The position numbers and the translations under genes are program-made. Of a stretch of DNA of 64,000 nucleotides, positions 55,501-62,133 are shown piece by piece. Source of the stretch: Paractinoplanes toevensis (GTDB lineage Bacteria; Actinomycetota; Actinomycetes; Mycobacteriales; Micromonosporaceae); contig NZ_BOQN01000049.1 of assembly GCF_018332695.1 (NCBI RefSeq), positions 228,046 to 292,045 on the forward strand, given 5' to 3'. The notes beneath the pieces were generated by a model, which was not told where the DNA came from, ran no database searches, and worked only from the letters and a program-made list of their open reading frames with translations. How positions within the stretch are numbered: position 1 is the stretch's first letter; every line of letters begins with the position of its first letter.

Positions 55501-56099
55501 TCAACAACACCTTCTCGAACCTGACGTCGATCCTGACCTGGCGGGCCGCGGGCATCGCGGTCTACGGCGGGTACGCCAACACGTTCAAGAACATCTACGT
55601 CGCGGACACCCTGGTCTACTCGGGCATCACGATCAGCTCGCTGGACTTCGGCTACCCGATGAACGGTTTCGGCGCCAACCCACCGACGGTGTTCGACAAC
55701 ATCTCGATCGTCCGGGCCGGCGGTCACTTCTGGGGCGGGCAGACCTTCCCGGCGATCTGGATGTTCAGCGCGTCGAAGGTCTTCCAGGGCATCCGGGTGA
55801 GCAACGTCGACATCGTCGACCCGACCTACTCCGGAATCATGTTCCAGACCAACTACGTGGGTGGCCAGCCGCAGAACCCGATCAAGGACAGCATCTTCAC
55901 CAACATCACGATCAGTGGTGCACAGAAGAGCGGCGACGCGTACGACGCCAAGTCCGGCTTCGGCATCTGGGCCAACCCGCTGCCCGAGTCCGGCCAGGGC
56001 CCGGCGGTCGGCACGGCGACCTTCACCAACCTGCAGTTCAGCAACAACTACCGGGACATCGAGAACACGACCAGCACGTTCACCATCGTGCGTAACTAA
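52545..56099 (+). CDS. secreted multi-domain GH87 alpha-1,3-glucanase (mycodextranase-like)
   Basis: The 1184-aa protein has a signal peptide (about 1-29), two discoidin/CBM32-like domains (about 30-165 and 265-400) separated by an FN3 domain (about 175-260), two CARDB-like domains (about 408-640), a CBM35-like domain (MYEAEDGSIGGG, about 648-795) and a C-terminal parallel beta-helix of GH87 (about 800-1184). The candidate catalytic acids lie in FADGINMT and ATGDDSFAL. GH87 enzymes cut alpha-1,3-glucan (fungal wall, nigeran, mutan), giving products the upstream ABC/GH13 operon could import. A coding minisatellite sits in the first CARDB domain. A 16-bp-stem terminator follows. Confidence 0.88.
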   Translation: MPRFRRLLAASAAAGVVAAIFSVPTAASAAGPNLAAGKTFSASSYADVYGAGNAGDGNANTYWESNNNAFPQWLQVDLGAATSVNQAILKLPPATAWATRTETLTVQGSTDGSSFSTLKASAGYTFNPASGNSVTIDFTATTARFVRLSFTGNTGWPAGQLSELEVYGPATGGDTQAPSAPGNLAYTQPGSGQIRLTWSASTDNVGVTGYDVYANGVLRTSLGAGVLTYTDSQPDTATVAYQVKAKDAAGNVSAASNTVTRNGSSVGGTNLALNKPIEASSTVFTFVATNANDGNTATYWEGNAYPALLTAKLGSNASLQQVVVKLNPDSSWGTRQQTFSVLGRDQGSSSFTTLVGSATYTFNPASGNTVTIPVSGTAADVRLSFTANSGAPSGQVAEFQVIGTAAPNPDLTVTALTFSPSAPVETDAVTLSATVKNIGTAAAAATTVSFYVGTTKVSTANVSATNVGATNVVTANIGARDAGSYPLSAVVDEPNAVIETNEANNSFSAPSNLVVTPVSSSDLVASVVSWSPGNPAPGNTVTFSVTIKNQGSAASASGAHGVTVTVLNGSTVVKTLTGSYTGALAAGASSPALNLGTWTAVNGKYTVRTVVAVDANELAVKQANNTADKPFFVGRGANMPYDMYEAEDGSIGGGAAIVGPNRTVGDLAGEASGRKAVTLNQTGAYVQWTSRAATNTIVARFSIPDGTTSSINVYVNGSLNKALPLTSKYAWLYGNETAPQNSGSDPRHIYDEANILLTGSFPAGSTIKLQKDGANSGTIAIDFINLEQVAALGNPDASKYVVPAGFDQQSVQNALDAARQDTTKLGVYLPAGDYQTSSKLQVYGRPIVVTGAGPWYTRFYTPSTQTETDAGFRADSGANGSTFKNFAFFGNYTTRIDGPGKVFDFANVSGITIDNIWAEHVVCLYWGANTDNMVIKNTRIRDTFADGINMTNGSTGNLVDNNEARATGDDSFALFSAIDAGGSDEINNTFSNLTSILTWRAAGIAVYGGYANTFKNIYVADTLVYSGITISSLDFGYPMNGFGANPPTVFDNISIVRAGGHFWGGQTFPAIWMFSASKVFQGIRVSNVDIVDPTYSGIMFQTNYVGGQPQNPIKDSIFTNITISGAQKSGDAYDAKSGFGIWANPLPESGQGPAVGTATFTNLQFSNNYRDIENTTSTFTIVRN
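53913..53972 (+). repeat. four 15-bp AT-rich units inside the GH87 gene
   Basis: GTTAGTACGGCTAAC (53913) is followed in register by GTTAGTGCGACTAAC, GTTGGTGCCACTAAC and GTTGTCACGGCTAAC (to 53972). They encode pentapeptides such as VSTAN and VSATN in a CARDB loop. GTT, AGT, ACT and GCT codons are rare elsewhere in this gene. Confidence 0.9.
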
Positions 56100-56121
56100 A
56101 ACCCCGCTCCCATCCCCAAAA

Positions 56122-56157
56122 GGAAGGGCCCGCGCCGCGTCCGGCGCGGGCCCTTCC
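56122..56157 (+). terminator. strong hairpin after the GH87 gene
   Basis: A perfect 16-bp stem, GGAAGGGCCCGCGCCG (56122-56137) with its complement at 56142-56157 and loop CGTC, 22 bp after the stop. Confidence 0.9.
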
Positions 56158-56175
56158 GCTCGTAAGGTGTTCCGC

Positions 56176-57036
56176 ATGGAGAGCGTGAAGCTGGCGGACG
56201 GGCGCGTGCTGGAGTTCCTGGTGGAGGGTCCGGAGGACGGCCTGCCGCTGGTCGTGCACCACGGCACCCCGGGCGCCGCGGTCAGCCGCGCGGGGATGTT
56301 CCCGCCCGGCGTGCGGGTGGTGATGATCAGCCGGCCGGGCTACGCGACCTCGACGCCGCTGCCGGGCCGGGACGTCGCCGCCGCGGCCGCCGACACGGCC
56401 GCCGTGCTCGACGCGATCGGCATCGCCGAGTTCGTCACTCTGGGCTGGTCGGGCGGCGGCCCGCACGCCCTCGCCTGCGCGGCCCGGCTGCCCGATCGGT
56501 GTCTCGCGGCGGCCACCATCGCCGGCGTGGCGCCCTATGACGCCGGCGGACTGGACTGGCTGGACGGCATGGGCGCGGAGAACGTCGAGGAGTTCGGCAA
56601 GGCGCTGGCCGGCCCCGCGGAGCTGGAGGCCTTCCTCGCCGAGGCCGAGGGCTCGTTCGCGCACGTACAGCCGGGGGAGATCATCGCCGCCTTCGGCGAC
56701 CTGGTCTCCGAGGTCGACAAGCGGGCGCTGGCCGAGGGATTCGCGGACTACCTGGCCGCGTCCATCCGGCACGCCCTGTCCGGCGGGACGGCCGGCTGGC
56801 GCGACGACGACCTGGCCTTCTGCAAACCGTGGGGATTCGCCGTCGCCGGCATTGAGCCACCGGTCTCCCTGTGGCAGGGCGACCAGGACCGGATGGTGCC
56901 GTTCGGGCACGGCCGATGGCTGGCGGCCCATCTGCCGCGCCCGGAGGCGCATCTGGTCCCGGGCGAGGGTCACATCTCCCTGATCAACAGCATCGACCGG
57001 ATCGTCACCACGCTCCGCCGCCAGGCCGCTGTCTAG
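56176..57036 (+). CDS. alpha/beta hydrolase
   Basis: The 286-aa protein has the oxyanion HHGTPGAA motif, nucleophile Ser in GWSGGGPHA, Asp in QGDQDRMVPF and His in GEGHISL. It is a cytoplasmic esterase/epoxide-hydrolase-like enzyme of unknown substrate. It starts 18 bp after the GH87 terminator and so has its own promoter. Its last four bases overlap the convergent RaiA-like gene. Confidence 0.9.
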   Translation: MESVKLADGRVLEFLVEGPEDGLPLVVHHGTPGAAVSRAGMFPPGVRVVMISRPGYATSTPLPGRDVAAAAADTAAVLDAIGIAEFVTLGWSGGGPHALACAARLPDRCLAAATIAGVAPYDAGGLDWLDGMGAENVEEFGKALAGPAELEAFLAEAEGSFAHVQPGEIIAAFGDLVSEVDKRALAEGFADYLAASIRHALSGGTAGWRDDDLAFCKPWGFAVAGIEPPVSLWQGDQDRMVPFGHGRWLAAHLPRPEAHLVPGEGHISLINSIDRIVTTLRRQAAV

Positions 57037-57437
57037 GCCGGCGACCCGGGCTCGAGCAGACCGGGCTCGGTGAGGTCGGGCTGGGGCACGTCGCGCAGGT
57101 GGCGGTTGTGCCGCGGCTCCTGCTTCGACTTCGAGTCGTTCAGCTTCCGGCGCAGGTCGTCCCGGCAGTCCATGACGGCCGCGTGCAGCTCCTCCAGCGA
57201 CGAGGTCGTGACGATCTTGTCGCGACCGCCGATCCAGCACTCGAGGGTGACCTTCTGACCGCGGGCTTCGCGGTCCTTCACCGAGATCTCCAGTTCCGTC
57301 GTGTCGGCGTGGAACGAGGCCAGCCGGGCGTCCAGGGTGGCGAACAACTCCGTGAGCCAGATGCGGTCGCCCTGGGTGAAGCCGGTACCGACGCGCAGGC
57401 AATCCTCGACGGTCGCCGGGTTGCTGACGGCACTCAT
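57033..57437 (-). CDS. RaiA/HPF-like ribosome-associated protein
   Basis: The 134-aa protein has the pattern of the S30EA/RaiA fold: FHADTTELEISVKDREARGQ, VTLECWIGG, then LEELHAAVMDCRDDLRRKLND and a charged, Pro-rich tail. In other actinomycetes such short HPF-family proteins are thought to bind stalled ribosomes or act under stress. The match is from memory of fold and pattern. It is divergent from the GH9 gene. Confidence 0.65.
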   Translation of the reverse strand: MSAVSNPATVEDCLRVGTGFTQGDRIWLTELFATLDARLASFHADTTELEISVKDREARGQKVTLECWIGGRDKIVTTSSLEELHAAVMDCRDDLRRKLNDSKSKQEPRHNRHLRDVPQPDLTEPGLLEPGSPA

Positions 57438-57493
57438 GAGACCTCCTGGTGATGGACAAGTGGGACAAGGCGCCCAATGCCCGGAGATCGGGC

Positions 57494-57522
57494 TTCACAA
57501 ACGCGTAACGAACTTGTTCAAT
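57494..57522 (+). promoter_or_regulatory. predicted promoter of the GH9 cellulase
   Basis: -35 TTCACA (57494-57499), 17-bp spacer and -10 TTCAAT (57517-57522). The predicted transcription start falls inside the CebR-type box that follows. Confidence 0.45.
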
Positions 57523-57525
57523 GTC

Positions 57526-57539
57526 TGGGAGCGCTCCCA
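57526..57539. promoter_or_regulatory. CebR-type operator
   Basis: TGGGAGCGCTCCCA is a perfect 14-bp palindrome identical to the consensus box of CebR, the LacI-family cellobiose repressor of Streptomyces and Thermobifida cellulase genes. It is 20 bp upstream of the GH9 start codon. Confidence 0.92.
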
Positions 57540-57559
57540 CCGCCACCGAGGGGATCCCC

Positions 57560-59890
57560 ATGCGCCGTGTCCTGCTTGCCCTTCTCGCCCTCACCCTGAC
57601 CGCCGCGGGCCTCGTCTACGCCAACGGTTCGGCGTCCGCCGCCGGCGCCTACAACTACGGCGAGGCCCTGCAGAAGTCGATGTTCTTCTACCAGGCCCAG
57701 ATCGCCGGCAAGAAGCCCTCGTTCAGCCAGGTGTCCTGGCGCGGCGACGCCGCCCTCAAGGACGGCTCCGACGTCGGGCTCGACCTCACCGGCGGCTGGT
57801 TCGACGCCGGCGACCACGTGAAATTCGGGTTCCCGATGGCGTTCAGCACCACGATGCTCGCCTGGGGTGCCGTCGAGTACCGCGACGCGTACGCGAAGTC
57901 CGGGCAGTTGACCTCGTTCTTGAACAACCTTCGCGTGCCCAACGACTACTTCATCAAGGCGCACCCGTCCGCCAACGTGCTCTACGGACAGGTCGGCAAG
58001 GGCGACGACGACCACAAATGGTGGGGCCCGGCCGAGGTGATGCCGATGGCCCGGCCGGCCTACAAGATCGACGCCACCTGCGGCGGCTCCGACCTGGCCG
58101 GGGAGACGGCCGCGGCGATGGCCGCCAGCTCCATCGTCTTCCGGCCCACCGACGCGGCGTACGCCGACAAGCTGCTCGCCCACGCGAAACAGCTCTACAC
58201 GTTCGCCGACACGGTGCGGAAGGCGTACAGCGACTGCATCACCGACGCCGCCTCGTACTACAAGTCGTGGAGCGGCTATCAGGACGAGCTGGTGTGGGGC
58301 GCGATCTGGCTGTACCGGGCGACCAGCGACGCTGCCTATCTGACCAAGGCCGAGGCCGAGTACGACGCGCTCGGCACCGAGCCGCAGACCACCACGCATT
58401 CCTACAAGTGGACGATCGCCTGGGACAACAAGCAGTTCGGGGCGTACGTGCTGCTGGCCAACCTGACCGGCAAGCAGAAGTACATCGACGACGCCAACCG
58501 GTGGCTCGACTGGTGGACGGTCGGCGTCAACGGCGAGAAGGTGCGTTACTCGCCGGGCGGGGAGGCCGTGCTCGACAGCTGGGGCTCGCTGCGCTATTCC
58601 GCCAACACCGCGTTCGTGGCGCTGGTCTACAGCGACAAGACCGGCGACGCCACCCGCAAGACCCGTTACCACGACTTCGCGCTGCGGCAGATCGACTACG
58701 CCCTCGGCGACAACCCGCGGAAGTCCAGCTATCTGATCGGCTTCGGCGCCAACGCGCCGAAGAACCCCCATCACCGTACGGCGCACGGCTCCTGGTGGGA
58801 CAACATGACGGTGCCGACCGAGACCCGGCACGTGCTGTACGGCGCCCTGGTGGGTGGCCCGTCCACCAACGACGACGCCTACACCGACCAGCGCAGCGAC
58901 TACGTGATGAACGAGGTGGCCACCGACTACAACGCCGGGTTCACCTCGGCGCTGGCCCGGCTCTACAACGAGTACGGCGGTACGCCGCTCGCCGGGTTCC
59001 CGCAGGCCGAAACCCCGGACATGGACGAGATCACGGTCGAGACCACGGTGATGCAGGCCGAGACCCGCAGCACCGGACTCAAGGTGATGATCTACAACAA
59101 GTCGGCCTACCCGGCGCGGGCCCTGACCAGCGCGTCCTACCGGTACTACTTCCGCCGCGAGGGCACCGTCGCGCCGGTCGTCACGCCGGGTTACACCCAG
59201 GGTTGCCCGTCGCCGTCCACCGCCACCCAGGTGTCCGGCGACCTCTGGTACGTCGAGGTGAACTGCGCCGGCTACACCATCGCACCGGCCGGGCAGTCGC
59301 AGCACCGGATGGAGGTGCAGTTCAAGGTCGGCGTGGCCGAGGGCGGCACCTGGGACCCGACCAATGATCCGTCCTACGTGACCGGAACGGCGATCAACAA
59401 GAACGTGCCGCTGTACGAGGCCGGCAAGTTGATCTGGGGTCAAGAGCCCGGCGGTTCCACGCCGACGACCTCGCCGACCACCTCGTCGCCGTCGCCCAGC
59501 CCATCCGTTTCCACCAGCCCGTCGACCTCCCCGTCCCCGTCCCCGTCCCCGTCCCCGTCGCCGTCGGCCTCGGCCGGTTGCCGGGTCACCTACAGCGCCA
59601 ACGACTGGGGGAGTGGCTTCACCGGGACGGTCACCGTGGCCAACACCGGCACCGCCGCGTGGACCTCGTGGAACCTGGGCTTCGCGTTCGCCGGCAGCCA
59701 GAAGATCAGCCAAGGCTGGTCGGCGAACTGGACCCAGACCGACACTCAGGTCACCGCGACCAGCCTGACCTACAACGGTGCGGTCCCAGCCGGCGGCTCC
59801 ACCAGCGCCGGCTTCAACGGCACCTACACCGGCAGCAACCCGGCACCCTCAGCATTCACCGTCAACGGCCTGACCTGCACGAGGGGGTAG
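57560..59890 (+). CDS. secreted GH9 cellulase with CBM3 and CBM2 (processive endoglucanase type)
   Basis: The 776-aa protein has a signal peptide (about 1-28), a GH9 domain (about 30-470; DAGDHVKFGFP with catalytic Asp82/Asp85, HHRTAHGSW, and Glu in MNEVATDYNAG), a CBM3c-like module (about 490-635), a Ser/Pro/Thr linker and a C-terminal CBM2 (about 675-776) with terminal Cys. GH9-CBM3c pairing is the design of processive endoglucanases such as Thermobifida Cel9A. GAGGGG lies 6 nt before ATG 57560. Regulation by cellobiose through the CebR-type box is likely. The 3' end overlaps the convergent FHA gene by 42 bp. Confidence 0.94.
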   Translation: MRRVLLALLALTLTAAGLVYANGSASAAGAYNYGEALQKSMFFYQAQIAGKKPSFSQVSWRGDAALKDGSDVGLDLTGGWFDAGDHVKFGFPMAFSTTMLAWGAVEYRDAYAKSGQLTSFLNNLRVPNDYFIKAHPSANVLYGQVGKGDDDHKWWGPAEVMPMARPAYKIDATCGGSDLAGETAAAMAASSIVFRPTDAAYADKLLAHAKQLYTFADTVRKAYSDCITDAASYYKSWSGYQDELVWGAIWLYRATSDAAYLTKAEAEYDALGTEPQTTTHSYKWTIAWDNKQFGAYVLLANLTGKQKYIDDANRWLDWWTVGVNGEKVRYSPGGEAVLDSWGSLRYSANTAFVALVYSDKTGDATRKTRYHDFALRQIDYALGDNPRKSSYLIGFGANAPKNPHHRTAHGSWWDNMTVPTETRHVLYGALVGGPSTNDDAYTDQRSDYVMNEVATDYNAGFTSALARLYNEYGGTPLAGFPQAETPDMDEITVETTVMQAETRSTGLKVMIYNKSAYPARALTSASYRYYFRREGTVAPVVTPGYTQGCPSPSTATQVSGDLWYVEVNCAGYTIAPAGQSQHRMEVQFKVGVAEGGTWDPTNDPSYVTGTAINKNVPLYEAGKLIWGQEPGGSTPTTSPTTSSPSPSPSVSTSPSTSPSPSPSPSPSPSASAGCRVTYSANDWGSGFTGTVTVANTGTAAWTSWNLGFAFAGSQKISQGWSANWTQTDTQVTATSLTYNGAVPAGGSTSAGFNGTYTGSNPAPSAFTVNGLTCTRG
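59528..59566 (+). repeat. hexanucleotide repeat in the cellulase linker
   Basis: Tandem TCCCCG-type hexamers encode a (Pro-Ser)n linker between the CBM3 and CBM2 modules. Copy number can vary in frame. Confidence 0.8.
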
Positions 59891-60586
59891 CAGGGCCAGG
59901 TGGCGCTCGGCCACCAGGTTGAAGCGCAACGCGCAGGCGACCAGCGCCTCCCGCTTGTGATCCAGGCGGGGGCGCTGGGCACTGTCCCGCTGCCGCAGCC
60001 GCAGCTTGTGCTCGGCCAGGTAGTCGATGTGGAAGTTCACCGCGCTGCCGGTCAGCGCGCCACCCAGCCGGTCGACGAGCTCCGGCAGCAGCGGGATCGC
60101 CACCGACGAGCTGTCCCGCAGCCGCGGCTCGCACAGCGCCACCAGCACCAGGAAGTACTTCGCGCTCTCGTCCAGCGAGAAGGCCCGCATGGTGGCGGTG
60201 CCCGCGTCCGGTCCGGGGTCGGCGTAGGTGTGCTCGGGCGCGTAGACCAGGAAGCTCATCTCGCCGTCCGGGACCGGGATCACCACCCGGGCGAACTCGA
60301 ACGGGACCGGGGCGTCCACCCGGCGCGGCGCGATCTTCAGGTGCTCGCCGCCGCCTTCGGGATTGTCCACGACGTACGTCCGCTCGCTGCTGAAATTGGT
60401 GATCAGCCAGAAATCGGCGGTCGCGGTCACCTGCCCGGCCAGCCGGGACACCGCCGGGTGCGGCAACGGGACGTCCGGCGTACGGCCGGGTTCGCCGCGA
60501 CCGAACGTGGCCGTCTCGCCGGGTTTCAGCCGCAGCAGGGTCGGCTTGTCGTCGTCGGACGGGAGCTGGATGAGTACACCGGACAC
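59849..60586 (-). CDS. FHA-domain protein paired with the kinase gene
   Basis: The 245-aa protein has an N-terminal FHA-like domain (about 15-95; ATFGRGEPGRTPDVPLPHPAVSR with the phospho-threonine-binding Arg and Ser/His) and a C-terminal helical region that may be a winged helix. FHA domains read phospho-threonine. GTG 60586 starts just 3 bp after the stop of the Ser/Thr kinase gene, so it is probably the kinase's direct substrate or adaptor. Such FHA-plus-helical proteins are common in actinomycetes but largely unstudied. Confidence 0.85.
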   Translation of the reverse strand: MSGVLIQLPSDDDKPTLLRLKPGETATFGRGEPGRTPDVPLPHPAVSRLAGQVTATADFWLITNFSSERTYVVDNPEGGGEHLKIAPRRVDAPVPFEFARVVIPVPDGEMSFLVYAPEHTYADPGPDAGTATMRAFSLDESAKYFLVLVALCEPRLRDSSSVAIPLLPELVDRLGGALTGSAVNFHIDYLAEHKLRLRQRDSAQRPRLDHKREALVACALRFNLVAERHLALLPPRAGQAVDGEC

Positions 60587-60589
60587 GGC

Positions 60590-62026
60590 TCAGTACCCGT
60601 ACTCGATGGTCTTGGTCTTGATCTTGCTGGTGTAGGCCGTGGTTTCCGGCGGCACGCCGTTGGCCTTGCGGACGCGTTTACCGCCGACCCGATAGGCCGA
60701 GGCGATCAGCAGTTGCTGGTCGCCGGGCAGATAGCCGACGGTGTCGACCAGATAGCAGAGGAACGCGCCCATCGCGCGGATCGAATCGTCGGCGTCGAAA
60801 ACACTGGCGGTGCGGTCCGGGTGTTTCGGTGCCCAGCCCGCGAACACCGTCGGCGTCCACATCGCGATGCCGTACTCATCGGTCTGCGGTGACCGTTTGG
60901 CCGGGTCGAAATTGCTCTCGACCCGGAGCATCCCGGCGATCAGGGCCGGGGTGACCGCGGGTTTCGGGCACGAGTGCGCGGCCTCGGCGATCACCGTCCG
61001 ATACTGGGCCGGAACCTCGCCGCCGGGACGCAGTTCACCCGGCGCCGGTGTCTTCACCTTCTCGCTCTTCTCCGCCGTATCCGGCTCCGTCTCGGCCGGC
61101 GCCGGCGCGGTCGAAGCGCCCAGCAGAAGTGCGGAGAGGGCGGCGGCGATCGCGAAACCGGTCCGGCGGATCGGTGTCGCGGTGCCGGTCGCCGCCGGCG
61201 CCCCGGCCATCCGCGCACCCAGATCGCGGGTCGCGGCCAGGCGCTCGGCGTGGCCCGGGCGCAGGCAGTCGCGGATGATCTCCGGCCAGGGCGGCGGGAT
61301 CGCCGGGGCCAGGCGCAGCTGCCCCGGGTCGGCGGCGTACTCCCGGATCGCGCCGGCCCGCGCCGCCGGGGTCGCGCCGGGGAACGGGTGCATGCCGCCG
61401 GTCAGCACCTCGTGGGCGATGACGCCGAACGCCCACACGTCAGTGGCCGGCCGGGTGATCACGCCGCGGCTGTCCAGGCCCTGGTCCCACCACTCCGGCG
61501 GCAGATAGTCCTGGGTGCCCAGCCCCGGCGTGTAGCCGTGGGTGCCCTCGATCTGCGCGGCCAGCCCGAAGTCGCCGACCCGCACCGAGCCGTCCTCGGC
61601 GATCAGCACGTTGGCCGGCTTGAGGTCGCCGTGCACCCAGCCTTCCGCGTGCATGTAGGACAGGGCCTGCCACAGTTCCCGCAGGATCCGGGGGTCGGCC
61701 GGCCCCGCCTCCAGCACCCGGCGAAGGTCCGTGCGGGCCAGCTCCATCACCAGCGCGACGGTGCCGTCCGGCAGGGTGAAGGCGTCGATCGTACGGATCA
61801 GATGGGCGTGCCGGGCACCGCGGCCGAAGCGTTCCTCCCGATCGAGGAACTCGGCCCGTTGGGCCGGGGTGAGCAGGGCCGACGGCAGCATCTTGAGCGC
61901 GACGTCGTCACCGGTGCCGAGCCGGCGCGCGGCGTAGACACTTCCCCATTGACCTGAGGCAATGTAACGGAGCACCCGGTAATCGCCGACGATCGTGCCG
62001 TCGGATATCTCGGTCAACGGTCGCAT
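60590..62026 (-). CDS. membrane Ser/Thr kinase with an extracytoplasmic lytic-transglycosylase-like domain
   Basis: The 478-aa protein has a Hanks-type kinase (about 14-270): G-loop SGQWGSVY, Lys45 in VALKM, catalytic loop HGDLKPAN (Gly in place of the usual Arg before Asp134) and DFG at 152-154. One membrane helix follows (about 288-306), then a Pro/Glu linker and a lysozyme-like transglycosylase domain (about 340-460) with candidate catalytic Glu370 in MLRVESNFDP. Kinases of the PknB group sense wall fragments through PASTA repeats; here a muramidase-like fold takes that place. ATG 62026 follows GGGGG. It is first in a two-gene unit with the FHA protein. Confidence 0.87.
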   Translation of the reverse strand: MRPLTEISDGTIVGDYRVLRYIASGQWGSVYAARRLGTGDDVALKMLPSALLTPAQRAEFLDREERFGRGARHAHLIRTIDAFTLPDGTVALVMELARTDLRRVLEAGPADPRILRELWQALSYMHAEGWVHGDLKPANVLIAEDGSVRVGDFGLAAQIEGTHGYTPGLGTQDYLPPEWWDQGLDSRGVITRPATDVWAFGVIAHEVLTGGMHPFPGATPAARAGAIREYAADPGQLRLAPAIPPPWPEIIRDCLRPGHAERLAATRDLGARMAGAPAATGTATPIRRTGFAIAAALSALLLGASTAPAPAETEPDTAEKSEKVKTPAPGELRPGGEVPAQYRTVIAEAAHSCPKPAVTPALIAGMLRVESNFDPAKRSPQTDEYGIAMWTPTVFAGWAPKHPDRTASVFDADDSIRAMGAFLCYLVDTVGYLPGDQQLLIASAYRVGGKRVRKANGVPPETTAYTSKIKTKTIEYGY

Positions 62027-62081
62027 CTGGCCCCCTTTCGGGGTCATTGTGCAACACCGTCTCCATTGGACGAGCCGCACA

Positions 62082-62099
62082 ACCTGAGAGCTCTCAGGT
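62082..62099. promoter_or_regulatory. 18-bp perfect palindrome before the second S1 protease
   Basis: ACCTGAGAGCTCTCAGGT lies between the divergent kinase and protease genes, 35 bp before the protease start. Its GAGAG/CTCTC arms match those of the operator at 7005-7016 but lack the central CG. A GTGCC/GGCAC dyad (62098-62115) adjoins it. Confidence 0.7.
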
Positions 62100-62133
62100 G
62101 CCGCAATTCGGGCACAGCCATCAGCCTGTGTGC

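Noticed and set aside
53799..56267. 822-codon open frame on the minus strand
   Set aside because: Antisense to the GH87 gene; its translation is compositionally biased without motifs.
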